A DNA stretch of 17,864 nt from an uncultured Verrucomicrobiota bacterium (lineage in GTDB: Bacteria; Verrucomicrobiota; Kiritimatiellia; RFP12; UBA1067), in NCBI GenBank assembly GCA_946543025.1, contig CAMNLN010000030.1:1-17864 (forward strand), read 5' to 3'. A model generated the notes under the pieces. That model did no database searches. It saw only the letters and a list, made by a program, of their open reading frames with translations, and was not told where the DNA came from. Positions 1 to 6,725 of the stretch are shown piece after piece. A program made the position numbers and the translations under genes. Within the stretch, counting starts at the first letter, position 1, and each line of letters begins with the position of its first letter.

Positions 1-108
1 ATCATCTTTTTCTCCTTTCCGACCATGGCCTGCGTCCGAGGCGCGCTTCCGCGCCAGCGCCGCGCAGGCGGCCCTTGAAACGCGATTCGCACGCTGTCTC
101 GTCGTCAC
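1..108 (-). CDS. 5' end of the next downstream gene, start codon ambiguous
   Basis: The stretch after the second GH106 gene looks like the leader and beginning of a further gene that leaves the window. Two starts are possible. The first is an ATG at 5..3 with AAGGAG six bases upstream (12-17); another ATG in the same frame lies at 26..24. The second is a GTG at 108..106 with a perfect AGGAGG eight bases upstream (117-122), which opens a frame with no stop for the 36 codons to the edge. The GTG frame is rich in Arg and Ala, has no signal peptide, and is a different frame from the ATG. It could be the true start, or a leader peptide overlapping the ATG gene. The promoter at 139-168 would start transcription near 132, giving a leader of about 24 or 127 bases. 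No function can be assigned. Confidence 0.4.
   Translation of the reverse strand, partial: MTTRQRANRVSRAACAALARKRASDAGHGRKGEKDD
40..55 (-). promoter_or_regulatory. small perfect hairpin in the leader of the left-edge gene
   Basis: On the minus strand GGCGCG, a GAAG tetraloop and CGCGCC form a perfect 6-bp stem, about 25 bases before the Shine-Dalgarno at 12-17. It could affect translation or act within the overlapping GTG frame. In DNA this GC-rich a 6-bp stem can arise by chance, and no U-tract follows, so it is not a terminator. Confidence 0.25.
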
Positions 109-138
109 GGCAGATTCCTCCTCAATTTTCGTGCGTAT

Positions 139-168
139 ATCATAACATAAAGTACGCTACCAATGCAA
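139..168 (-). promoter_or_regulatory. predicted extended -10 promoter P1, overlapping the end of the GH106 gene
   Basis: On the minus strand TTGCAT (163-168) is followed by exactly 18 bases and then TATGAT (139-144), with TGT immediately before the -10, which is the TGN extended -10 signature. The -35 box is formed by Leu and His codons of the preceding GH106 gene and the stop codon lies in the spacer. The AT-rich patch stands out sharply from its GC-rich surroundings. The predicted start of transcription is about 132. The same architecture recurs at 10452-10481 and 13902-13931. No terminator separates it from the upstream gene. Confidence 0.6.
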
Positions 169-3100
169 GCGAAGTTCGACGGGGCCGAGCAGGCCCGACG
201 GCAGAAGCTTCTCGTCCTTCGCCCAGTGCCGCCACGTGGTGAACGTGTGGCGGCCGGTCGGGGACCGCTTCCCCTCCTTCACCCACTGCGGAATCTCCTT
301 CACGCCGATCTCCTTCACGCCGCCGCGCACGCTCCCCTTCCATTCGCAGTCCGCCGGCATGGCGTCGTCGCCGATCAAGCGGTTCGGCCAGAGGTTCGTC
401 ACCTTGACCTCGATGTCGAGAGCGGCCGCGCCGCCCAACGCCTCGGTAATGTCCACGCGGTAGGGCGGACGCCACAGGACGGGGAACGTCTTTCCGTTCA
501 CCGTCACGACGGCGAAGTTCTTCACGTCGCCGAGGTCGAGGACGCATCGCGTGAGAGCGGGCGGACAGGTGACGCGCGCCGCGTACGTGGCCGTGCCGGA
601 GAAGTATCGGATGTCGGGGTCGTCGTTCGCTGACCAGTCGGCGAGCGCGGTCCAGTCGACGGTCTTGACGTCTGTCCCGCCCGTGTACCAGTCCACGGGG
701 AAGGAGACGCGCCACGGGCCGGAAATCCGCGCGACGAGGTCGTTGGACCCGGTCGTCTGCGGCGCGATGGAGGCCTCGCGCCCGACCGATGGCGTTCCTT
801 TTTTCCGGAACACGACGAACGCCGAGCCGCTGGGCGGGAAGTCGAGCCGCACGACCGTGCGCCCGTTTTCCACGCGCCACGTGGACGCGTCGGCGACGGT
901 CCCCTTCTCCGCGTCCCAGATCTCGGGCTGGCGGCCCGCGACGCGGAACGACGCCTCGAACGACTTCGCCTCGGCGTTGTTGAGCGCCACGAAATACCAG
1001 TCCGCGCCGGCGGCGCGGCGGTGGATGTACACGGCGCCGGTCTGGGGATCGGTCTCGGTGGAGGAGAAGTCGGGGGCGACGCCGAGCCGCTTCAGCGCCT
1101 CGGCGGGCTTGCAGTCCATCACGCCCTTCGCCCACACCCGGTCGGCCAGCGCGCGCACGCGCCTGTCGGCCGCCGGATAGCCGACGAGGCCGGGCGAACG
1201 CTTCGGCTTCGTCGGGCAGCAGACCTTCGCGCCGGCGTCGATCAGGCGCTCGACCGTCCGGAGCGCCTTTTCGCTCATCGTGTCCTGCGCCGGCAGGGCG
1301 AGGAGCGCGTAGCTCACGCCGCCCGGCACGACCACGCGCCCGTCCACGACCTTCAGGAGATGGAGCGCCTTCGTGGCGCAGACGTCCCAGGCGTATCCTG
1401 CGGGCAGCCGGATGTCGGCGTCCGCCTTGCGGTTCTCGTGCGTGTTGCCGCCCTGGTTCGGCGCGCCCTCGCCGCAGAAGTGGAGCACGTCAGCGACGAA
1501 CGTCCCCTCCTGGAGCATCCACTGGCAGCGCGCCTGGTAGCGGAACCAGTCGCCCGCGAGCGGCCACCACGTCTGCGTGCGGTCGAGGTGCATGCCCCAG
1601 CGGCCCATCGTCATGCCGGGCAGGTACTGGTTGCCGGGCCAGGGCTGGTGCGTGAAGCGGTGGTAGATGATGCGGTTCACGCCCTCCGCGTACACGCGGT
1701 CGCCCTGCGCCTTGATGGCGAACGGGGTTGTCTGCCAGCGGCCGCCGTCGTTCGGGCCGGCCGTGAAGGACTCCGTGGCCGCCACGCGCCGCCCCCAGAC
1801 GTGCGCGAGGTAGGACGGGAAGCGCGCGTTGCACGTCTGCGTCTCGTGGTCGCCCTTGCCGGCGAACGACCAGTATTCGCCCATCGGGATGTCCACGTCC
1901 TGCCCGTACTGGAGGTTGTCCGCCGGCGCGTTCCCGTACGGCTCGAGCGAAAGCCTCAGCCCGCGCGCGTGGCAGAGCGCGGCGAGGCGGCCCGCGTAGC
2001 TCTCCGCGAAGAGGTCGGCGATCACGCGCCGGAAGTCCTCGAGGAAGCGCTCGCTCTCGTCCACGCTCCCCACGACGCGCCCGGTGAGGACCGGGAGCCA
2101 CGGGCGGATCGGATAGCCCATGCGCGCCTCGAACGTCCTGTCGAAGCCCTGCGTCCAGTTCTGCGAGCCCACCTCGTAACTGTCCACGAGGATGTTGTTG
2201 AGCCCGCTTTCGACCGCGCCCGCGAGCGGGCCGAGATGGTCGCAGAGGCGGGCGACGTACTGGCTGAAGTGGAAGTCGAGCGCGGAGGGGCAGAGCTTGT
2301 CGACCTCCAGCCCCTTCCCCTTGGCGGACGCCGGGTGGTTGCAGCGTCCGTTGCACACGTGGCCGACGCGCAGGATGGTCCAGTCGCCGGCGGGGACGTC
2401 CCACGCGAGCGTGCCGTCGGGCGCGAGGCGGTCCGTGAGGTCGAGGATCGCGTCCGGGCGCACGATCTGGTCCGCCGCGCCCCGGGCGGAGTCGCGCCGC
2501 ACGGTAACGTCGTAGTTGCGGATGTCGAAGGACTTGCCCTTCGCGTCGGAGATCCGGAGCTTCCGCTCCGGCCACGCCTCGGCAACCGTGACCTTCTGGC
2601 TCGTGAGGAACGAGAGGCGGAACGCGCGCGCCGTCACGGGGCGCGCGAACTGGTGGTAGCGGAGGCCGCGGTCGGCCACGCCGGACTGCGCGAGGGGGAT
2701 CACGTACTTGTCGATCTGCCGGTACGTCTCGCCGTCCTTCGACATCTCGATCTTGAACATGGCGGCGCCGCCCCAGAGGCCGGGGTAGTCGAGGCGGTAG
2801 GAAAGCCCCTGGACCGTGAACGGGTCCTTCGCGGAAAAGAGCGCCGTCTTGCCCACGAGGTCGATCTTCACCCCGGGGATGTCCGCGAGGTCGGCCGGCG
2901 GCGTGGGGAACGCCAGGACGGCGATGTCCTCGTAGAACCCGTTGTCCCTCTCCTCGCGCGGCAGTTTCCTCTTGAACGCGGCCGGACCCTTCACGGACGT
3001 TTCGGAGAACACGACCTTCTTCATGCCGTTCGACGGCGCGATCCACGGCCCGCCGGAGGACGACCAGCCCGAGCAGGTGGGGATGCAGATCTCAAGCCCC

Positions 3101-3399
3101 AGCCGCCGCGCCTCCGAGGCCGCGTGGCGGATCAGGTCGAACCATTCGGGCGTGTTGAACGCGAGCGGACCGGCCGGCACGTTGCATCCCGCGTCGAACA
3201 TCTGCACGCCGCCGATGCCCGCCTTCGCGAGCGCCTCGAAGTCGCACGTGATCCCCTCCTTCGTGACGTTGCCGTTCATCATGTGGTACCACGTGTGCGG
3301 CTTCGCGGAGTTCGGCGGGTTGCGGAAACCCTCCTCGAGCGGAACGGCGAACGCCGCGCACGAGACGAGGAGCGCGGCGATCGTGACGTATGTTTTCAT
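157..3399 (-). CDS. GH106-type alpha-L-rhamnosidase, short paralog, secreted
   Basis: This 1080-residue protein is predicted to cleave terminal alpha-L-rhamnose from plant or microbial glycans outside the cytoplasm. A signal peptide covers residues 1 to about 18 (MKTYVTIAALLVSCAAFA). The GH106 catalytic region follows, with the N-terminal TWYHMMNGNVTKEGI and GGVQMFDAG blocks. Likely catalytic carboxylates are E409 in VDSYEVGSQNW and E543 in ATESFTAG; their spacing of 134 is close to that of the acid/base pair known for the family. SLEPYGN and HRFTHQPWPGNQY are further family blocks. A C-terminal beta-sandwich of the GH2 sugar-binding type spans about 894-1080. It is the last gene of a five-gene run, 49 bases after the antiporter, with a modest AAGGGA ribosome site. 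It is a paralog of the gene at 6726-10415 but lacks that copy's extra domain of about 155 residues. The exact linkage cleaved is not readable from the sequence. Confidence 0.9.
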   Translation of the reverse strand: MKTYVTIAALLVSCAAFAVPLEEGFRNPPNSAKPHTWYHMMNGNVTKEGITCDFEALAKAGIGGVQMFDAGCNVPAGPLAFNTPEWFDLIRHAASEARRLGLEICIPTCSGWSSSGGPWIAPSNGMKKVVFSETSVKGPAAFKRKLPREERDNGFYEDIAVLAFPTPPADLADIPGVKIDLVGKTALFSAKDPFTVQGLSYRLDYPGLWGGAAMFKIEMSKDGETYRQIDKYVIPLAQSGVADRGLRYHQFARPVTARAFRLSFLTSQKVTVAEAWPERKLRISDAKGKSFDIRNYDVTVRRDSARGAADQIVRPDAILDLTDRLAPDGTLAWDVPAGDWTILRVGHVCNGRCNHPASAKGKGLEVDKLCPSALDFHFSQYVARLCDHLGPLAGAVESGLNNILVDSYEVGSQNWTQGFDRTFEARMGYPIRPWLPVLTGRVVGSVDESERFLEDFRRVIADLFAESYAGRLAALCHARGLRLSLEPYGNAPADNLQYGQDVDIPMGEYWSFAGKGDHETQTCNARFPSYLAHVWGRRVAATESFTAGPNDGGRWQTTPFAIKAQGDRVYAEGVNRIIYHRFTHQPWPGNQYLPGMTMGRWGMHLDRTQTWWPLAGDWFRYQARCQWMLQEGTFVADVLHFCGEGAPNQGGNTHENRKADADIRLPAGYAWDVCATKALHLLKVVDGRVVVPGGVSYALLALPAQDTMSEKALRTVERLIDAGAKVCCPTKPKRSPGLVGYPAADRRVRALADRVWAKGVMDCKPAEALKRLGVAPDFSSTETDPQTGAVYIHRRAAGADWYFVALNNAEAKSFEASFRVAGRQPEIWDAEKGTVADASTWRVENGRTVVRLDFPPSGSAFVVFRKKGTPSVGREASIAPQTTGSNDLVARISGPWRVSFPVDWYTGGTDVKTVDWTALADWSANDDPDIRYFSGTATYAARVTCPPALTRCVLDLGDVKNFAVVTVNGKTFPVLWRPPYRVDITEALGGAAALDIEVKVTNLWPNRLIGDDAMPADCEWKGSVRGGVKEIGVKEIPQWVKEGKRSPTGRHTFTTWRHWAKDEKLLPSGLLGPVELRLHW
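211..300. repeat. 90-base identical tract shared with 6798-6887 (GH106 C-terminus)
   Basis: These 90 bases match 6798-6887 without a single difference by direct comparison of the printed sequence. They encode the end of both GH106 proteins, around PQWVKEGKRSPTGRHTF. Synonymous positions are also unchanged, which purifying selection on protein alone would not give. Confidence 0.9.
1532..1623. repeat. 92-base identical tract shared with 8518-8609 (GH106 core)
   Basis: These 92 bases match 8518-8609 exactly; the flanking bases (1531/8517 and 1624/8610) differ. The tract encodes the block around GMTMGRWGMHLDRTQTWWPL in both GH106 paralogs. As with the C-terminal tract, third codon positions are identical, which suggests recent duplication or gene conversion between the copies. 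Confidence 0.9.
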
Positions 3400-3448
3400 G
3401 GTGCGTTCCCTTTTCAGTCAGACAGTGACGCCAGGGGGGCCGTCCGCG

Positions 3449-4849
3449 TCATTCGCTTTCGTAGCTGTTGGCGCGCACGTTCCACAGGCAGAGGAACAGC
3501 ACGAAGCCTACCGCAGCCACGCCCGCGATCGCGAGCACCGGCACCTGCCAGCCGCCCGTGTTCTGCGCGAGCGTGCCGCACACCTTGCCGCTCACCGAGA
3601 CGCCAATGTAGGAGAACAGCGAGGCGAAGCCGATCGACGTGCCGGCGTACACCTTCGTGGAGGAGTTCGTGCAGGTCACGCCGGTGAGCGCCTGCGGGCC
3701 GTACAGGCAGAAGCCCGCCATGCAGAGCGCCGCCATCGCGAGGATCCCCGTGAAACCGCCCGCCGGAAGGAACCAGAACGCCGCCAGCATACCCGCCGTG
3801 AGCGCCATGAGGAACACGCACAGGCGCGGGGCACGCCCCCCGAACAGCCGGTCGGTGGCCCATCCCGCGAACAGCATGCCGACGATGCCCGCGAACTCGA
3901 AGAGCATGATCACCGTGCCGGCCTCGCTCGACGTGAGCCCCTTCGCCTCCTGCAGGAGCGTCGGCCCCCAGTCGGCCACCAGGGCGCGGACGGCGTTGAT
4001 CGCGAAGTTGCAGAGTCCCAGCATCCAGATGACGGGATTGAGGAACACCATGCGCGCCATGGAAGGCACGTGTGCGGGAGTCTCGCGCCCCTGCGCGTCC
4101 GCGGCCTTTTCGGTCGCGCCGGAGCGCGGCCCTCCCGTTTCCGTGCCCGGCAGGTCCGGCAGGCCCTCGTCCTTCGGCGTGCCGGGCAGCATGAACCACA
4201 TCGCCACGATCCCGAGCAGGCCGAGGATCGCCATGCTCCAGAAGCACCATTTCCACATTCCCACGCCCTGGTTGGCGGCGCCGATCACGCCCAGCCCCAT
4301 GATGACGCCGCACGCCTTCGCCACCAGCCCGCCGCCGATGGAGTGCGACGTGTTCCACACGCTCATCTTCGTGGCCAGCTCGTTCGGCGGCACCCAGAAC
4401 GCGATCAGCTTCGCGCACGGCGGGAAGCCGGTTCCCTGAAACAACTGGTTCAGGACGAGCAGGACGCCAAACGTCCAGGCAAGCGCGGCGGTCGAGCAGG
4501 AGCTCGACCCGCCCCCGAACCACGCGGCGATCTGCGGCGCGAAGCCGAACGCCACGTTCACGAGCGAGCAGACCAGAAGCCCGAAGCAGAGCATCTTGCG
4601 CGCGTTGCACCGGTCGCCCACGATGCCGTTGAGGAACTTCGAGATTCCGTAGACGATCCCGCCCGCGAAGAGGAAGTTGCCGAGCATCGCCTTGGAGATG
4701 CCGCAATCCTGCTCCAGCCCCGGCATGGCGAAGCTGAAGTTCTTCCGCATGAAGTAGAAGAGCGTGTAGCCGATCATCGTGGCGATGAGCATCCGCCACT
4801 GCGTGCGGTGGAACCGGCGGTTTGTTGCGGGGTCGTCGAAGAGCTTCAT
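3449..4849 (-). CDS. OPA-family (GlpT/UhpT-like) sugar-phosphate antiporter
   Basis: This 466-residue protein belongs to the organophosphate:phosphate antiporter branch of the major facilitator superfamily. Characterised members exchange glycerol-3-phosphate or hexose-6-phosphate for phosphate across the inner membrane; some relatives (UhpC) are sensors. The N-terminal GYTLFYFMRKNFSFAMPGL is the family block and includes R35. The second half has NAVRALVADWGPTLL with R288. Together these match the two phosphate-binding arginines of GlpT. Two sets of hydrophobic helices flank a hydrophilic central loop at about 219-265, as expected for a 12-helix MFS protein of normal length. Translation starts from AGGAG ten bases upstream; that ribosome site overlaps the stop of the phosphoesterase gene, suggesting translational coupling. 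The substrate is not readable. Its presence between rhamnosidase genes is unexpected, since free rhamnose is not an OPA substrate. Confidence 0.85.
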   Translation of the reverse strand: MKLFDDPATNRRFHRTQWRMLIATMIGYTLFYFMRKNFSFAMPGLEQDCGISKAMLGNFLFAGGIVYGISKFLNGIVGDRCNARKMLCFGLLVCSLVNVAFGFAPQIAAWFGGGSSSCSTAALAWTFGVLLVLNQLFQGTGFPPCAKLIAFWVPPNELATKMSVWNTSHSIGGGLVAKACGVIMGLGVIGAANQGVGMWKWCFWSMAILGLLGIVAMWFMLPGTPKDEGLPDLPGTETGGPRSGATEKAADAQGRETPAHVPSMARMVFLNPVIWMLGLCNFAINAVRALVADWGPTLLQEAKGLTSSEAGTVIMLFEFAGIVGMLFAGWATDRLFGGRAPRLCVFLMALTAGMLAAFWFLPAGGFTGILAMAALCMAGFCLYGPQALTGVTCTNSSTKVYAGTSIGFASLFSYIGVSVSGKVCGTLAQNTGGWQVPVLAIAGVAAVGFVLFLCLWNVRANSYESE

Positions 4850-4862
4850 GTCGTTGTTTCTC

Positions 4863-5804
4863 CTAGAGGCGGAATGTGCACGGGCCGGAGGCGCGGCCCT
4901 CGGCGAGGATGTCCTCCCATTCTGGCGGACGCCGCTCCGCCGCCACCGGACGCGACAGCCAGAAGTCCTTGAGGCACGGCGCGACCTCGGCCTTGCCCGG
5001 CGCTACGCGGCATGTGGCGTAGCCGATGTCGCCCCACAGCCCGTTCGACGGCAGGCACAGCACGTGCTTGGCGCGTTCTGGGGTCTTCTGGTCCTTGTCG
5101 CGCATCCAGGCCCGCGTCCAACGGTGGTTGTGCCCGTGGATGTACCCGGCCACGCAGGGCGTGGTGACGACGACGAGGGAGAGCGGCTTGCCGCAGAGCT
5201 TCAGCTCCTTGGGGGCATGGTGCGCGCAGAGGATGACGGGCTTCGTCCGCTTCGCGAGGAAGTCGCGCAGGAACTCCTGCTGGCCGTCCGACAGCGCGCC
5301 GGGCACGGGCCCCGTGTCGTTCTGGGGGCGGTCGTCCGTCCCCTGCAGGGAATCGAGCATCAGGAAGCCGACGTGCGCGGTCTCCACTAGGTGCACGTAC
5401 CGGCCCGGCACGAGGGACTTCTTGGCGGCGTCCGGCCAGCGGACGGCGAACTCGCTGCGACGGTCGTGGTTGCCCATGCCAAACGTGACGACGATGCCAG
5501 CGTCCTCCAGCAGCTTGAACTGCGGGCGCGAGGCGTCGTAGTCCGCGCCCAGGCCGCAGATGTGCGCGATGTCGCCGAACACAAGCACGTTGCGCGGCAG
5601 CGGGCGCATCTTCAGGATATCCGCCACCGCCTCCTTGAGCTTCCTGCGCGCGCACTTGCACGTCTTGGCCGCGCCCGCGTGGACGTCGGAGAGGAACACG
5701 AGCAGGTTGTCGTCGAACTCCGCCTCCTCCTTGGCGAACAGCTTCCGCGGCCCAGCCGCGCATGCGGCAGCCAGTCCGCCGAGGAACAGTCTTCTTGTCA
5801 GCAT
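4863..5804 (-). CDS. Tat-exported calcineurin-like metallophosphoesterase
   Basis: This 313-residue protein should hydrolyse a phosphate mono- or diester using two metal ions, outside the cytoplasm. It begins with a Tat-type leader, TRRLFLGGLAAACAAG, fitting export of a folded metal enzyme. The calcineurin motifs appear in order: D40 and H42 in FLSDVHAG, D78 in FGDIAH, N112-H113-D114 in GMGNHD, H195/H196 in LCAHHAP, and the closing GHNH at 224-227. All expected metal ligands are therefore present. The ATG at 5804 has AAAGGAA just upstream. The gene lies 33 bases after the propeller gene and 13 bases before the antiporter start, so co-expression with the antiporter is likely. Substrates of this superfamily range from phosphosugars and nucleotides to phospholipids and phosphoproteins, and nothing in the sequence decides between them. 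Confidence 0.85.
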   Translation of the reverse strand: MLTRRLFLGGLAAACAAGPRKLFAKEEAEFDDNLLVFLSDVHAGAAKTCKCARRKLKEAVADILKMRPLPRNVLVFGDIAHICGLGADYDASRPQFKLLEDAGIVVTFGMGNHDRRSEFAVRWPDAAKKSLVPGRYVHLVETAHVGFLMLDSLQGTDDRPQNDTGPVPGALSDGQQEFLRDFLAKRTKPVILCAHHAPKELKLCGKPLSLVVVTTPCVAGYIHGHNHRWTRAWMRDKDQKTPERAKHVLCLPSNGLWGDIGYATCRVAPGKAEVAPCLKDFWLSRPVAAERRPPEWEDILAEGRASGPCTFRL

Positions 5805-5837
5805 GGCATTTCCTTTCGTTCGCGTCGTGGCGAGACG

Positions 5838-6659
5838 CTATTTCTTCGTGCTTTCGGACCGCGGTTGAAAGAATTCAACCTTCTTGGCGTCCTTTTCGAG
5901 GCGGACGAGCTTCGACTGCCAGGGGGCCGACCGCTTCCCGCCGACGTGCTTGGAGACGCCCACCCAGCAGGACTGCCCGTCGTAGACGAACCCGCGCGTC
6001 CCGTTGACGCCGCCCATGCGCCCCGTCTCCTTGAACGTCTTCGCGTCAAGGCGGACGATCGGCGCGCCGTAGCACATGAGGAAGAGCGAGTCGCCGTAGC
6101 GCTTGATCGTCTCGATGCCCATCTTGATCTTCAGGTTGTCGACGAGGTGCGTGGAGAGGATGGAGAAGTCGGGGCTGACGTGGTGGAAGCGCACCTGGGA
6201 GGCGGAGATGTCGTCTGGGCGCAGGCAGCCGACGACGAACGATCCATCCTCAAGGACGGCAAACGACCCGGCGCGGTCGACTGCGGGCATGACGTGCTTG
6301 GCCTTGAGCTCCAGCGTGTCCGCGTCGTATTCGTTCACCTGAAGGCGGCTCTTGGCGGTCCACGCCACGATCCGCCGCTTCGCGGTCGGGCAGACGGCCA
6401 CGTAGAGCTTTCCGTCCTTCAGCTGGCAGCCGGCGTTGTGGCCCTCGACCTGGACGTGGCGGAGGATGTTGCCCTTGAGGTCCGTCTTCACGATATCCCA
6501 CGTGTGCGCCCAGTAGATATGTTCGCCGCCGTCCCACCAGACGTCCTGGAGGTGTCCCGGATATTCGCCGGGCAGTACGATCTCCGCCACGTCCGGCATC
6601 TTGGCCTGGGCCATTCCGGCGATGCAAATCGCCGCCATGCATGCCATCATTTTCTTCAT
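5838..6659 (-). CDS. small secreted protein, probable beta-propeller, function unknown
   Basis: This 273-residue protein has a signal peptide ending near MAQA (residues 1 to about 19). The mature part repeats short beta-strand segments with the pattern of NHL or six-bladed propeller proteins: DVWWDGGEHIYWAHTWDIVK, GHNAGCQLKDGKLYVAV, SFAVLEDGSFVVGCLRPDD, GDSLFLMCYGAPIVRLD and GFVYDGQSCWVGVSKH. No catalytic motif was recognised, and the propeller call rests on strand pattern only. It has a good ribosome site (AAGGAG, eight bases before the ATG), lies 66 bases after the long GH106 gene and 33 bases before the phosphoesterase. This placement suggests an accessory role outside the cytoplasm, such as glycan or lipid binding, or a small hydrolase or lyase. 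Confidence 0.6.
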   Translation of the reverse strand: MKKMMACMAAICIAGMAQAKMPDVAEIVLPGEYPGHLQDVWWDGGEHIYWAHTWDIVKTDLKGNILRHVQVEGHNAGCQLKDGKLYVAVCPTAKRRIVAWTAKSRLQVNEYDADTLELKAKHVMPAVDRAGSFAVLEDGSFVVGCLRPDDISASQVRFHHVSPDFSILSTHLVDNLKIKMGIETIKRYGDSLFLMCYGAPIVRLDAKTFKETGRMGGVNGTRGFVYDGQSCWVGVSKHVGGKRSAPWQSKLVRLEKDAKKVEFFQPRSESTKK

Positions 6660-6725
6660 TGCCTTTTCTCCTTGTTTTTGTTGTTTGCCGCCCTGCTAGC
6701 AGGTGCGCGACTCTGAATCCACGCC

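Noticed and set aside
3427..3444. Small G-rich hairpin between the antiporter and the short GH106
   Set aside because: The stem is only about six pairs with a bulge and has no U-tract. The 49-base gap has no promoter, so it was not counted as a terminator.
1021..3687. Plus-strand open frame of 888 codons opposite the short GH106 gene
   Set aside because: It has the same composition artefact, with low-complexity Arg/Ala/His content, and it crosses the end of one real gene into the next. Corresponding shadows appear opposite the paralog, so even their similarity is inherited from the sense proteins.
2942..4972. Plus-strand open frame of 676 codons spanning the antiporter gene
   Set aside because: It is antisense to parts of two well-supported genes, starts with the mirror of GH106 coding sequence and shows no family motif.
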